Source of the DNA: Methyloversatilis sp. | GTDB taxonomy: Bacteria; Pseudomonadota; Gammaproteobacteria; Burkholderiales; Rhodocyclaceae | Length of the DNA: 64,000 nt | Reading direction: 5' to 3' | Assembly (NCBI RefSeq): GCF_030698125.1 | Contig: NZ_JAUYNV010000025.1 | Location: 248,001-312,000 of the forward strand | Shown: positions 19,840-29,601 of the stretch, in pieces | Layout of the letters: each line of letters starts with the position of its first letter | Position numbering within the stretch: the first letter of the stretch is position 1 | Program-made: the position numbers and the translations under genes | The notes under the pieces: model-generated | Told to the model about the DNA's origin: nothing | The model's input: the letters and a program-made list of their open reading frames with translations, nothing else | Databases searched by the model: none

Positions 19840-20424
19840 ATGAACAAATCACTGATCCCCCTGCTGTTCTTCCTGTGCGGCAGCGCGTCGGCGATCGATG
19901 TATCCGAAGTGCCGGCCGACAAGCGCACCACGCTCGATCGCTATCTGACGGCCGCAGAAGCGCACCGGATGGTCAGCGAACGCGCGGCAAATATCCTGTT
20001 TCTCGATGTGCGCACCCAGGCCGAGGTGAGCTATGTCGGCGCACCGGCAGGCATGGATGCCAACATTCCTTTCATGCTGGTCGATTTCGACCACTTCGAC
20101 ACCCGGTCGCGCCGCTTCACATTGCACAAGAATCCATCCTTCGTCAGCGCCGTCGAGGAGCGCCTCAAGGCCAAGGGCCTCGACAGGACGGCCGACGTGG
20201 TGTTGATCTGTCGTTCCGGTGACCGCACGACGCGCGCCGTCAATGCGCTGGCAGCGGCTGGTTTTACCCGCGTGTGGACGGTAATCGACGGCTTCGAGGG
20301 CGATGCCGCGTCGGCGGGTGCGGATCGCGGCAAGCGCACCGTCAACGGCTGGAAGAATGCGGGCCTGCCGTGGACCTATGCGCTGGACAGCTCGCAGGTC
20401 TGGCTGCCGACGGGCGCGCGCTGA
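19840..20424 (+). CDS. Secreted rhodanese-domain protein
   Basis: This 194-residue protein has a signal peptide (MNKSLIPLLFFLCGSASA), so it is periplasmic. It carries one rhodanese domain: FLDVRTQAEVSYVGAPAG and the active-site loop CRSGDRT with its Cys and Arg residues. Periplasmic single-domain rhodaneses transfer sulfane sulfur or act in redox handling; the acceptor here is not known. GGGAG precedes the ATG. The gene is convergent with, and abuts, the cytochrome b561 gene. It lacks the CxxCW motif of the PQQ-associated rhodanese family. Confidence 0.88.
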   Translation: MNKSLIPLLFFLCGSASAIDVSEVPADKRTTLDRYLTAAEAHRMVSERAANILFLDVRTQAEVSYVGAPAGMDANIPFMLVDFDHFDTRSRRFTLHKNPSFVSAVEERLKAKGLDRTADVVLICRSGDRTTRAVNALAAAGFTRVWTVIDGFEGDAASAGADRGKRTVNGWKNAGLPWTYALDSSQVWLPTGAR

Positions 20425-20430
20425 TCAGCG
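20419..20430. other. 12-bp palindrome at convergent stop codons
   Basis: CGCTGATCAGCG spans the rhodanese TGA and the cytochrome b561 stop, which abut with no gap. The central 6 bp are forced by the two stop codons; the outer 3 bp on each side are not. Confidence 0.4.
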
Positions 20431-20949
20431 GCCGGGCAGCATGCGCGACAGCAGACCGTCGCGATCGATGAAGTGGTGCTTGATCGCTGCCAGGATGTGC
20501 CCGATCACGACCGCCATGAAGAAGTAGTTGAGGAAGCGGTGCACCAGCAGCAGCGCGTCACCCAGAGTCTCGTTCTTGTCCAGCAGATCGGGCAGCGGCA
20601 GCACGCCGAACCACACCGTCTGGAACCCCTTGGCCGAACTCATCAGCCAGCCTGACAGCGGCGCTGCGATCATCAGTACATAGAGCAGATGATGTCCGGC
20701 GGCAGCAGCCCTGGCCTGCCATGCCGGTGTACTGCTCGGCAGAGCGGGCGGCGTGTGCGTGACGCGCCAGCCCAGACGCAGCAGTACGAACAGGAAAAGC
20801 GTGACGCCGGCCCACTTGTGATACGAGTACAGCTTGAGTTTGGTCGGGGACAGCGGCAGTTCGGTCATGTACAGGCCGAGTCCGAACATGCCGAACAGCA
20901 TCAGGGCGATCAGCCAGTGCAGGGACATCGCGGTGCGGGTGTAGCGCAT
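20425..20949 (-). CDS. Cytochrome b561 family protein
   Basis: This 174-residue protein has four transmembrane helices and paired His on the helices (SLHWLIALMLFG, YHKWAGVTLFL, GHHLLYVLMI, HRFLNYFFMAVVIGHILAAIKHHF), the layout of b561-type dihaem quinol oxidoreductases of bacterial type (YceJ/CybB). It moves electrons between the quinone pool and a periplasmic partner, possibly superoxide in the CybB case. A good AAGGAAA ribosome site lies before ATG 20949. The partner is unknown. Confidence 0.9.
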   Translation of the reverse strand: MRYTRTAMSLHWLIALMLFGMFGLGLYMTELPLSPTKLKLYSYHKWAGVTLFLFVLLRLGWRVTHTPPALPSSTPAWQARAAAAGHHLLYVLMIAAPLSGWLMSSAKGFQTVWFGVLPLPDLLDKNETLGDALLLVHRFLNYFFMAVVIGHILAAIKHHFIDRDGLLSRMLPGR

Positions 20950-21089
20950 GGTTTTCCTTTTTGGGGTGGCGTCGCAGACTTTGCCGACCCGGGGTTCGAT
21001 GGCCGGGCGCCGACCCTGGTCTGTCATTGTCGCAGCCCGGCAGTTCCCGTACGACACCGGCACGCGCACAACCGAACGCCATGCACGCT

Positions 21090-22967
21090 TCAGAGGCTGA
21101 TCTGCGTGCCCAGTTCGACCACCCGGTTCGGCGGCAGATGGAAGTAATTTGCCGGCCCCTCTGACTGCCTGAGCATCCAGCCGAACAACGCGCGGCGCCA
21201 TGCCGACAGGTCACCGACGCCTTCGACGACGGTCGAGCGCGCGACGAAATAGGTCGTATCCATCGCCTCGAGCTCCAGCACCTCGGGCGGCAGCGCCTGC
21301 AGCGCTTCGGGAATGTCAGGCTCCTCGCGGAAGCCGTAGCGCACTTCGATCGCCCAGGTGTTGTCGGCCAGCCGTTGCACGGTCATCCGCTGTTCCGCCG
21401 CCACCCGTGGCACTTCTTCGATCCGTACGTGAAGGAACAGTACGGACTCGTGCAACACCTTGAAATGCTTGAGGTTATGGAACAGCGCACTGGGAACGGT
21501 TTCCGGATCCGAAGTCAGGTAGATCGCGGTACCCGGTACGCGCGGCACCTCGGGAATCGGGCTGGCAAGGAAATCCTCCATCGGGATGTTGATGCGCCGG
21601 CGCTCGCGCGCCAGCAGCTCGCTGCCCCGCTTCCAGGTGGTCAGCATGGTGAACAGCGCCGCGCCCAGCAGCATCGGCAGCCAGCCGCCATCGAGGAATT
21701 TCGTCAGGTTGGACGCGAAGAACAGCAGTTCGACGACGAAGAACACCCCCAGCACGGCAAGCAGTGCAATCTTCAGGCGCCGCTGCGACATGCTGGTGAT
21801 GAAGATCATCAGCAGCGTCGTGATGATCATGTCACCCGATACGGCGATGCCGTAGGCCGCCGCCAGATCGCTGGAGGTGTCGAATTCCAGCACCAGCACG
21901 ACCACGCCGATCAGCATCAGCCAGTTTACGGCCGGAATGTAGATCTGCCCGCGCTCGGTGTCCGAAGTGTGCAGCTGGCGCAAGCGCGGCAGATAGCCCA
22001 GTCGCGAGGCCTGTGCGGTGATCGAGAAGGCGCCGGAAATGACCGCCTGCGACGCGATCACGGTCGCCATCGTGGCCAGCAGCACCAACGGCAGGCGCAG
22101 CGCCTCGGGTGCCAGATTGAAGAAGGGATTGCTGACCGTTTCGGACGCCCGCAACACCAGTGCGCCCTGACCGAAATAATTGATCAGCAGCGCCGGCGAC
22201 ACGATGAAATACCAGGCCAGCCGCACCGGTCGCTTGCCGAAATGCCCCATGTCGGCGTACAGCGCCTCGCCGCCGGTCAGCGCCAGAAACACGGCACCGA
22301 GCAGCAGGAAAGCCTGCGCGGGATTGTCGATCGCGAACACGATGGCGTAGGTCGGATCGAGTGCGCGCAACACGTCGGGTGTCTGCACGATGCTGTTGAT
22401 TCCAAGCAGCGCAAGCACCGCGAACCACACGATGGTGATCGGTCCGAAAAAGCGGCCGACCAGCGCTGTCCCCTTTCGCTGCACTGAAAACAGCACGATG
22501 ATGATGACGATGGTGATCGGCTCGATCCAGTGCTCGAGCGTCGGCGCCACGACCGACAGGCCCTCGACCGCAGCCAGTACGGAAATGGCTGGCGTGATGA
22601 CCGCATCGCCGTAGAACATCGCCGCCGCGAACACGCCGGCGGCGGTCACTGCCGCCACCCGTCGGCGCACCCCTGCGCGGGCGGCCCGCTGCGCCAGCGA
22701 CGCCAGCGCGAGCGCGCCGCCTTCGCCGTCGTTGTCGAAGCGAAGCACGATGAACACGTACTTGAACGAAATGATCAGCGTGACGGACCAGAACAGCGCC
22801 GACAGCGCGGCGAGCACGTTTGCTTCCGAAAGTGGCAGGCCGTGATTGCCGGTAAAGGCTTCCTTGAAGGCGTACAGCGGACTGGTGCCGATGTCGCCGA
22901 AAACCACGCCCAGTGCCGCCAGCATCAGCGGTCCGAGCGCCTTCGCGCCGTCTGTTTGTCGAGTCAT
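21090..22967 (-). CDS. kup: Low-affinity potassium transporter Kup
   Basis: This is a 625-residue K+/H+ symporter, the normal length. Twelve membrane helices fill residues about 10-460, with the family markers GVVFGDIGTSPLYAFKEAF, MFYGDAVITPAISVLAAVEGL, GGEALYADMGHFG and QAVISGAFSITAQASRLGYLPR. A cytoplasmic C-terminal domain follows. The start ATG 22967 gives MTRQTDGAKALG; longer in-frame starts add a segment without family resemblance. It is divergent from the MazG-like gene with 136 nt between. Confidence 0.95.
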   Translation of the reverse strand: MTRQTDGAKALGPLMLAALGVVFGDIGTSPLYAFKEAFTGNHGLPLSEANVLAALSALFWSVTLIISFKYVFIVLRFDNDGEGGALALASLAQRAARAGVRRRVAAVTAAGVFAAAMFYGDAVITPAISVLAAVEGLSVVAPTLEHWIEPITIVIIIVLFSVQRKGTALVGRFFGPITIVWFAVLALLGINSIVQTPDVLRALDPTYAIVFAIDNPAQAFLLLGAVFLALTGGEALYADMGHFGKRPVRLAWYFIVSPALLINYFGQGALVLRASETVSNPFFNLAPEALRLPLVLLATMATVIASQAVISGAFSITAQASRLGYLPRLRQLHTSDTERGQIYIPAVNWLMLIGVVVLVLEFDTSSDLAAAYGIAVSGDMIITTLLMIFITSMSQRRLKIALLAVLGVFFVVELLFFASNLTKFLDGGWLPMLLGAALFTMLTTWKRGSELLARERRRINIPMEDFLASPIPEVPRVPGTAIYLTSDPETVPSALFHNLKHFKVLHESVLFLHVRIEEVPRVAAEQRMTVQRLADNTWAIEVRYGFREEPDIPEALQALPPEVLELEAMDTTYFVARSTVVEGVGDLSAWRRALFGWMLRQSEGPANYFHLPPNRVVELGTQISL

Positions 22968-23103
22968 TTCTGCGTCGTGGAATGACAGGTCGCCGATATT
23001 GCGCCGCAACATATGCAAGATCAAGCGGTCCTGTCCGTCCCGCGTCACATTTGCAACAATCCCCCCGACTTCCCATGTCGAACCCACCATCGCCCCGCAC
23101 ACC

Positions 23104-23457
23104 ATGGATGACACCGCCGACCTGCTTTCACTGCGCAACCTGATCCGACAGTTCGTCGCCGAGCGCGACTGGGCGCAGTTCCATACCCCGAAGAATCTCG
23201 CGATGGCGATGAGCATCGAAGCCGCCGAAGTGATGGAACACTTCCAGTGGCTGGTCACCGGCCATGAACTGTCTGACGCCAAAAAGCGGGCGGTCGGCCA
23301 CGAACTGGCCGACACGCTGGTCTATCTTGTCCGGCTGGCGGACACGCTGGACATCGACCTGCCCGCCGCCATCGCCGAAAAGATGCAGATCAACCGGGAC
23401 AAATACCCTGCCGAGCGGGTGCGCGGCGACGCGCGCAAATACGACGAGTACGAGTGA
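23104..23457 (+). CDS. MazG-like nucleotide pyrophosphohydrolase (RS21-C6 type)
   Basis: The 117-residue all-alpha NTP pyrophosphohydrolase carries the metal-binding EAAEVMEHF and HELADTLVYL motifs (ExxE...ExxD) and the NRDKYPAERVRG ending typical of the dCTPase/RS21-C6 group. It would hydrolyse non-canonical or excess dNTPs to monophosphates. It lies 119 nt upstream of mfd on the same strand, and the two may be co-transcribed. Confidence 0.88.
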   Translation: MDDTADLLSLRNLIRQFVAERDWAQFHTPKNLAMAMSIEAAEVMEHFQWLVTGHELSDAKKRAVGHELADTLVYLVRLADTLDIDLPAAIAEKMQINRDKYPAERVRGDARKYDEYE

Positions 23458-23576
23458 GGCGGCCGGCTGCCGTTTCCGCGATAATCCCCCCCTTCGTCAC
23501 GCCCTTCGCCGCCCGGCGTCCTCAAGCTTTTTCTCGGTGCGCGAACCTTGGCGTACCGCAGTGTTCCCAGCTGCCC

Positions 23577-26500
23577 ATGACTACATCGCCCTCCCTCCTG
23601 AAAGCCCTGTCACGCCCGCGCCCGGCCAGCCGCATCGATTGGCCGCCGCTGCCCGGTGGTGCCCAGGCGCTCGCGCTCGCGGGACTTGCGAAAGACGCCG
23701 GTGCGCCGCTGGTCGTCGTCGCTGCACGGCCTATGGACGCACAGCGTCTGGTCGACGAACTGCGCTGGTTCGCGCCGACGCTGCGCAGCTTCCAGCTGCC
23801 GGACTGGGAAACCCTGCCATACGACCAGTTCTCGCCGCACAACGACCTGGTGTCCGAGCGACTGGAAACGCTTTACGCGCTGATGCGCGGCGAACTGGAC
23901 GTGCTGGTCGTGCCGGCCTCGACCGCGCTGTACCGGCTGGCGCCACGCGAATACCTCGCCGCCCACACCTTCTTCGTCAAGCAGGGCGAAAAGCTCGACG
24001 TCGAGCGCCTGCGCCTGCAGCTGACGGTGGCCGGCTACGGCCCGGTGACCCAGGTGGTGGCGCCGGGCGAATACAGCGTGCGCGGCGGTCTGGTCGACCT
24101 GTATCCGATGGGCGCCGCCCTGCCCTACCGCATCGACCTGTTCGATGACGAAGTGGAAAGCATCCGCACGTTCGACGTGGACACCCAGCGCACCGTGTTC
24201 CCGACCAAGGAAATCCGCCTGCTGCCGGCGCGCGAATTCCCGATGGACGACAAGGCGCGCACCGCCTTCCGCTCGCGCTTCCGCGAAGCGTTCGAGGGTG
24301 ACCCTTCGAAGTCGGTCATCTACAAGGATGTGTCCAACGGCGTACCGACGGCCGGCATCGAGTACTACATTCCGCTGTTCTTCGAACACACCGACACGCT
24401 GTTCGACTATCTGCCGGTCAACGCGCTGGTGGCGCTCGACGCCGAGGTGAATGACGCGATCGGCGACTTCTGGCGCGACACGAAGAGCCGCTTCGACCTG
24501 ATGAAAGGCGAACGTGCGCGCCCCATCCTGCCGCCGGCCGAGCTGTTTCTGTCGGAAGAACAGTTCCACGTTTCGCTGGCCAATCGCGCCATCGTGCGTC
24601 TCGGGCGCGGCGCACCGGACACGTCGGCGGGTGCGTCGCCCTTGCCGGAGCTGGGCATCGAGCGGAAGGCGGCCGACCCGCTGCACCGGCTGCGCGCGCA
24701 GGTCGCGGCACAGCGCGTCGTGGTGATCGCCGAATCGGCCGGGCGACGCGAAACGCTGATCGACTACTTCGCCGAATACGGGCTGGCGAGTGCGCCGGTC
24801 GATGGCTTCGACGCCGCCATCGCCGCAGACGCCGCCCTGACGGTTGCCATCGGTCCGCTGGTCGAGGGCTTTGCGCTGTCATCACCCGCGATCGCGCTGG
24901 TGACCGAAACCGAGCTGTACCCGACGCAGGCGCGTTCGCGCGGCAAGCGCGACGGCCGCAAGGTCACCGCCGAGAACTTCCTGCGCGACCTGACCGAGCT
25001 GAAGATCGGCGATCCGGTGGTGCATCTGCAGCACGGCATCGGGCGCTACATCGGCCTGACCCACATGGATCTGGGCGAAGGCGAAACAGAGTTCCTGCAT
25101 CTGGAATACGCCGACGGCGACAAGCTGTATGTGCCGGTGTCGCAGCTGCACCAGATCAGCCGCTACAGCGGCGCGCCGGGCGACCAGGTGCATCTGCACA
25201 AGCTCGGTTCCGGCCAGTGGGACAAGGCGAAGAAGCGCGCCGCCGCCCAGGTGCGCGACACCGCCGCCGAACTGCTGGCGCTGTACGCCCAGCGCTCGGC
25301 GCGCAAGGGCCATACCTTCGGTTTCAAGCAACACGACATGGATGCCTTCGCCGAAGGTTTCGGCTTCGAGGAAACGCCGGACCAGATGGGCGCGATCAAC
25401 GCGGTGGTCGGCGACATGACGTCCGGCCGGCCGATGGACCGCCTGGTGTGCGGCGACGTCGGCTTCGGCAAGACCGAAGTCGCGCTGCGCGCCGCCTTCG
25501 TCGCGGTGGCCGACGGCAAGCAGGTGGCCGTGCTGGCACCGACCACGCTGCTGGCCGAACAGCACTACCAGACCTTCAGCGATCGCTTCGCCCAGGTGGC
25601 GCACGAATGGCCCGCACGCATCGCCGAAATCTCGCGCTTCAAGAGCGCGAAGGAACAGACGCAGGCGCTGAAGGAAGCCGCCGAAGGCAAGATCGACGTG
25701 CTGATCGGCACGCACCGCCTGCTGCAGAAGGACGTGAGCTTCGCCCGCCTGGGCCTCGTCATCATCGACGAGGAACACCGCTTCGGCGTGCGCCAGAAGG
25801 AGGCGCTGAAGTCGCTGCGCGCCGAGGTCGACGTGCTGACGCTGACCGCGACGCCGATCCCGCGCACGCTGGCCATGTCGCTCGAAGGCATCCGCGATTT
25901 TTCGGTCATTGCCACCGCGCCGCAGAAGCGGCTGGCCATCAAGACCTTCGTCAGCCCGTGGTCGCGCGGCCTGATCCGCGAGGCGGTGCTGCGCGAATTC
26001 AAGCGCGGCGGGCAGGTGTATTTCCTGCACAACGAGGTCGACACCATCGAAGAGATGGGTTCAAGACTCGCCGACCTGCTGCCCGAGGCGCGCATCGTCA
26101 TCGGCCACGGCCAGTTGCCCGAGCGCGAGCTGGAGCGCGTGATGCGCGAATTCACGCAGCGCCGGCACAACCTGCTGCTGTGCACGACCATCATCGAAAC
26201 CGGCATCGACAACCCGAACGCCAACACCATCATCATCAATCGCGCCGACCGCTTCGGTCTCGCCCAGCTGCATCAGTTGCGCGGCCGGGTCGGCCGCAGC
26301 CACCACCAGGCCTACGCCTACCTGCTGACCGACGCGCACGCCAAGCCGACCGAACAGGGTCGCCGCCGGCTGGAAGCCATCACGATGATGGAAGAGCTGG
26401 GATCGGGCTTCTATCTCGCGATGCACGACCTGGAAATCCGCGGCGCCGGCGAGGTGCTGGGCGAATCGCAATCCGGCGAAATGCAGGAAATCGGCTTCAA

Positions 26501-27014
26501 CCTCTACACCGACATGCTCAAGAGCGCGGTCAAGTCGCTGCAGAAGGGCGAAGACGCCGACCTCACGCAGCCACTCGACATCGTGTCGGAAATCAACCTG
26601 CACACGCCGGCGCTGCTGCCGACCGCCTACTGTCCGGACGTGCACGAGCGCCTGACGCTGTACAAACGCCTGGCCAACTGCGAAACGGTCGACGAGGTGT
26701 CGGCGCTGCGCGAAGAACTGGTCGACCGCTTCGGCCAGATGCCCGACCAGACGCGCGCCCTGCTCGAAACGCACCGCCTGCGCATCGCCGCAAAACCGCT
26801 CGGCATCACCAAGATCGACGCGCACGACACGCAGATCCTGGTCACCTTCGTACCCAACCCGCCGATCGAGCCGATCCGCATCATCCAGCTCGTGCAGAAG
26901 GACCGGAACTTCAAGCTGGCCGGGCAGGACCGGCTGTCGTGGAAGCGATCGAGCGTCGATCTGGACGCCCGCGTGGCGGGCGTGCGCGAGTTGATGAAGA
27001 AGCTGACCGGCTGA
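23577..27014 (+). CDS. mfd: Transcription-repair coupling factor
   Basis: The 1145-residue DNA translocase removes RNA polymerase stalled at lesions and recruits UvrA. An N-terminal UvrB-homology module (LPDWETLPYDQFSPH) is followed by the RNA-polymerase-interacting region (GDPVVHLQHGIGRYIGL) and the helicase core: GDVGFGKTEVALRAAF (Walker A), DEEHRFGVRQKE (DExH), LTATPIPRTL and QLHQLRGRVGRS. The C-terminal TRCF domain ends at LMKKLTG. ATG 23577 is chosen because MTTSPSLLKAL fits the family; frames further upstream are low-quality. uvrC, another part of excision repair, is at 52.8 kb. Confidence 0.97.
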   Translation: MTTSPSLLKALSRPRPASRIDWPPLPGGAQALALAGLAKDAGAPLVVVAARPMDAQRLVDELRWFAPTLRSFQLPDWETLPYDQFSPHNDLVSERLETLYALMRGELDVLVVPASTALYRLAPREYLAAHTFFVKQGEKLDVERLRLQLTVAGYGPVTQVVAPGEYSVRGGLVDLYPMGAALPYRIDLFDDEVESIRTFDVDTQRTVFPTKEIRLLPAREFPMDDKARTAFRSRFREAFEGDPSKSVIYKDVSNGVPTAGIEYYIPLFFEHTDTLFDYLPVNALVALDAEVNDAIGDFWRDTKSRFDLMKGERARPILPPAELFLSEEQFHVSLANRAIVRLGRGAPDTSAGASPLPELGIERKAADPLHRLRAQVAAQRVVVIAESAGRRETLIDYFAEYGLASAPVDGFDAAIAADAALTVAIGPLVEGFALSSPAIALVTETELYPTQARSRGKRDGRKVTAENFLRDLTELKIGDPVVHLQHGIGRYIGLTHMDLGEGETEFLHLEYADGDKLYVPVSQLHQISRYSGAPGDQVHLHKLGSGQWDKAKKRAAAQVRDTAAELLALYAQRSARKGHTFGFKQHDMDAFAEGFGFEETPDQMGAINAVVGDMTSGRPMDRLVCGDVGFGKTEVALRAAFVAVADGKQVAVLAPTTLLAEQHYQTFSDRFAQVAHEWPARIAEISRFKSAKEQTQALKEAAEGKIDVLIGTHRLLQKDVSFARLGLVIIDEEHRFGVRQKEALKSLRAEVDVLTLTATPIPRTLAMSLEGIRDFSVIATAPQKRLAIKTFVSPWSRGLIREAVLREFKRGGQVYFLHNEVDTIEEMGSRLADLLPEARIVIGHGQLPERELERVMREFTQRRHNLLLCTTIIETGIDNPNANTIIINRADRFGLAQLHQLRGRVGRSHHQAYAYLLTDAHAKPTEQGRRRLEAITMMEELGSGFYLAMHDLEIRGAGEVLGESQSGEMQEIGFNLYTDMLKSAVKSLQKGEDADLTQPLDIVSEINLHTPALLPTAYCPDVHERLTLYKRLANCETVDEVSALREELVDRFGQMPDQTRALLETHRLRIAAKPLGITKIDAHDTQILVTFVPNPPIEPIRIIQLVQKDRNFKLAGQDRLSWKRSSVDLDARVAGVRELMKKLTG

Positions 27015-27073
27015 AGCGATCGTCCAGGCGTGTCGACGGATTCGCCCGATCACACAGCCGCCGCGACCTTGCA

Positions 27074-27395
27074 GCTTGGGCTGAGCCAACGGCGATGCCC
27101 AACGAGCCCCCGTCGATGATGCACCCGCTCAGGCCGAAGGACGGCGTTGGGCATCGCCTGCGGCTCAGCCCAACCTACGGGGCGCTGATTCACCCGACCG
27201 CGCGACTGCAACGGACGGTGTTGGGCATCGCCTGCGGCTCACCCCAACCTACGACGCGCTGATTCACCCGACTGCGCGACTGCACCGGACGGCGTTGGGC
27301 ATCGCCTGCGGCTCAGCCCAACCTACGACGGACTGATTCACTTGATGGACCGGGACGGAGCCGTAGGTTGGGGTGAGCCGCAGGCGATGCCCAAC
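27074..27395. repeat. Array of five REP-like repeats after mfd
   Basis: These five copies belong to the same family as those at 9.57-9.78 kb: 27074-27103 (+, truncated), 27146-27179 (-), 27220-27253 (-), 27294-27327 (-) and 27362-27395 (+). The conserved ends are GTTGGGCATCGCCTGCGGCT and CCCAACCTACG. Copies in both orientations lie after mfd and before the PanE-like gene. The rest of 27015-27659 holds no gene I can support. Confidence 0.88.
27146..27340. repeat. 74-bp tandem repeat, about 2.6 units
   Basis: Three REP-like cores start exactly 74 bp apart (27146, 27220, 27294). The intervening spacer (CTGATTCACCCGAC, GCGCGACTGCA, CGGACGG) is repeated as well, with the third unit decaying after CTGATTCAC. 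The repeated unit is thus core plus spacer. Confidence 0.85.
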
Positions 27396-27659
27396 AACAA
27401 CTGTGTCGATCGCAAGGCGCGCCAACATGCAGATCGCTGGGCAGACACATCGGCCCGGCTCCCGCTCAGGCGCGCAACACGGTGATTCATGGCTGGCGCC
27501 TGAACGGAATGTGGCGATCCATGTCGATCCACCGATGCGAAAGAAGCGAAAAGCCGGGCGGGTCGTGCAGGACCTACGGCGCTGCGGTGCGCCGACCGGT
27601 GAACAAATTGACGGGCCGAGCGCGTACATTCACGCAGCGGGATCGACGGGAGAACAACC

Positions 27660-28598
27660 ATGCGCATGCTGATACTCGGTGCCGGCGGCATCGGCGGCTA
27701 TTTCGGGGCGCGACTTCAGCAAGCGGGCGCCGACGTGCGTTTTCTGGTGCGCCCTGCGCGGGCGCGCGTGCTGCACGACCGTGGGCTGCGCGTGTTCAGC
27801 CCGCTCGGCGATGTCGAGGTGACACCCGAACTGCTGACGGCCGTGGACGACGGCGATCATTTCGATCTGGTGCTGCTGTCGTGCAAGGCCTACGACCTCG
27901 TCTCGGCGATTGATGCCATCACACCTGCAGTCGGACCACACAGCGTCGTCGTGCCGCTGCTCAATGGCATTGCGCACCTTGACCGGCTTGACGCGCGCTT
28001 CGGTCGCGTGCGCGTGGCAGGCGGCGTCGCGCATCTGGCGCTCACGGCGGACGAGACGGGTGCCATCCGCCACCTGAATGCAACACAGCGCCTGATCATC
28101 GGGGCGCGCACCGAGCCCGCCCCGCCAGCGTTTGACTGGCTCGGCGCGCTGATCACACGCATGTCGCCCGACTACACCGTTTCCCCCGACATCGAACAGG
28201 ACATGTGGGACAAGCTGGTTTTCATCAGTGTTCTGGCCGGCACCACCTGCCTGATGCGGGCGACCATCGGCGACATTCTCGCTACGCGCGCCGGCCGGGC
28301 GCTCATCGAAGGCATGCTGCAAGAAAGCGCGACCATTGCGGCTTCCTGCGGGCATGCACCCTCCGCCAGCCGTCTGGCCGGCTATCGGGCCCAACTGACC
28401 GAAACCGGCTCGTCGCTGACGGCATCGATGCTGCGCGACATGCTGCGCGGCGCACCCACTGAAGCGGACCACGTGTTCGGCAATCTGATAGAGCGTGCTG
28501 CAGAGTTCGCGCTGCCGACTCCACTGCTCGACCTGGCCATGTCGGCGCTGCAGGCCTACGAAATCTCACGGCGGCGTCTGTCAGCATCGTCCGGCTGA
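27660..28598 (+). CDS. Ketopantoate reductase family protein (PanE/ApbA-like)
   Basis: This 312-residue NADPH-dependent reductase has the Rossmann motif GAGGIGGYFGARL at the N-terminus, the catalytic-Lys segment LLSCKAYDL, and the C-terminal helical domain with EQDMWDKLVFISVLAG and SLTASMLRDMLRGAPTEADHVFGNL. PanE makes pantoate for coenzyme A; many bacteria carry several paralogues with other 2-oxo acid substrates, so panE is not assigned. GGGAG precedes the ATG. It sits directly after the repeat array and upstream of the lipid-kinase group. Confidence 0.88.
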   Translation: MRMLILGAGGIGGYFGARLQQAGADVRFLVRPARARVLHDRGLRVFSPLGDVEVTPELLTAVDDGDHFDLVLLSCKAYDLVSAIDAITPAVGPHSVVVPLLNGIAHLDRLDARFGRVRVAGGVAHLALTADETGAIRHLNATQRLIIGARTEPAPPAFDWLGALITRMSPDYTVSPDIEQDMWDKLVFISVLAGTTCLMRATIGDILATRAGRALIEGMLQESATIAASCGHAPSASRLAGYRAQLTETGSSLTASMLRDMLRGAPTEADHVFGNLIERAAEFALPTPLLDLAMSALQAYEISRRRLSASSG

Positions 28599-28662
28599 TT
28601 AAGCTCAGCGGCTTCCCTATCATGTGAGATTCCCGGGTTCCAACCCGCACCCGGTACATCCG

Positions 28663-29601
28663 ATGTCCCCCCCGCTTTCGTCGCAGGCCGCGCCGCTTTT
28701 CATCGTGCTCAACGCCGCCTCCGGCAGCAGCGATGCCGCGCAGACCTGCGCCACCATCGCTGCGGTGTTGACCGCCGCCGGTCGTACGCACCACATCCTG
28801 ATGGTCGAATCGGGACAGACGCTGCCCGAACTGGCGCGCGACGCCGTGGCACGGGCGGGCGCCGAACAAGGCATCGTCGTTGCGGCAGGCGGCGATGGCA
28901 CGATCAATACCGTTGCCCAGGCGATGCTGGGCAGCGGTCTGACCTTTGGCGTGGTCCCACAGGGCACGTTCAACTACTTCAGCCGCGAACACGGCATTCC
29001 GGCCGACACCGAAGCCGCCGTACGACTGCTGCTCGACGGCGAGGTGCGGCCGGTGCAGGTGGGGCGGGTGAATGACCGGGTGTTCCTGGTGAACGCCAGT
29101 CTTGGCCTGTATCCGGCGCTGCTGGAAAACCGCGAGGAGTGGAAACGACAGCTTGGCCGCAGCCGCCTCGTCGCTTTCTGGGCCGGCCTGCTGACGCTGC
29201 TGCGCGAACATCGCCGACTGACGCTGGACATTGAACACGGCGGCGCGCGGCGCACCATCCGTACGGTGACGCTGTTCGTCGGCAACAACCGTCTGCAGCT
29301 GGAACAACTTGGCCTGCCCGAGGCGTCGGACCTCGCCCGCGGCAGGCTGGCCGGCATCACGCTGCGCCCGACCGGCAAGCTGGCCATGCTGTGGCTGCTG
29401 GTGCGCGGTGCGCTGGGTCGACTGGGCGACGCAGACCGCGTGGTCAATTTCAGTTTCCGATCGATCAACCTGAGTTCGCGCCGGCGCCGGCACATCAAGG
29501 TGGCCACCGACGGCGAAGTTGCCTGGATGAATACGCCGCTGCATTTCGAGGCGCTGCCGGACGCGCTGAATCTCATCGTGCCGCGGGGCCCGACGGCATG
29601 A
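28663..29601 (+). CDS. Diacylglycerol kinase catalytic-domain protein (YegS/DgkB-like lipid kinase)
   Basis: The 312-residue protein has the lipid-kinase fold: FIVLNAASGSS at the start, the nucleotide loop VVAAGGDGTINTVAQAM, GVVPQGTFNYFSREHGIP and the C-terminal TDGE motif (KVATDGEVAW). Family members phosphorylate diacylglycerol or related lipids. The stop overlaps the phosphoesterase start (ATGA), so the two are coupled. A PAP2 phosphatase follows, suggesting lipid or undecaprenyl-type phosphate turnover. The exact substrate is unknown. Confidence 0.88.
   Translation: MSPPLSSQAAPLFIVLNAASGSSDAAQTCATIAAVLTAAGRTHHILMVESGQTLPELARDAVARAGAEQGIVVAAGGDGTINTVAQAMLGSGLTFGVVPQGTFNYFSREHGIPADTEAAVRLLLDGEVRPVQVGRVNDRVFLVNASLGLYPALLENREEWKRQLGRSRLVAFWAGLLTLLREHRRLTLDIEHGGARRTIRTVTLFVGNNRLQLEQLGLPEASDLARGRLAGITLRPTGKLAMLWLLVRGALGRLGDADRVVNFSFRSINLSSRRRRHIKVATDGEVAWMNTPLHFEALPDALNLIVPRGPTA

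Noticed and set aside
19840-20424. PQQ-associated CxxCW rhodanese family
   Set aside because: The active-site loop is CRSGDRT and there is no CxxCW motif, so only a general secreted rhodanese can be claimed.
27146-27340. CRISPR array
   Set aside because: The spacers between the repeated cores are themselves near-identical copies, there are only three units, and no cas genes are present. It is a tandem REP-like repeat.
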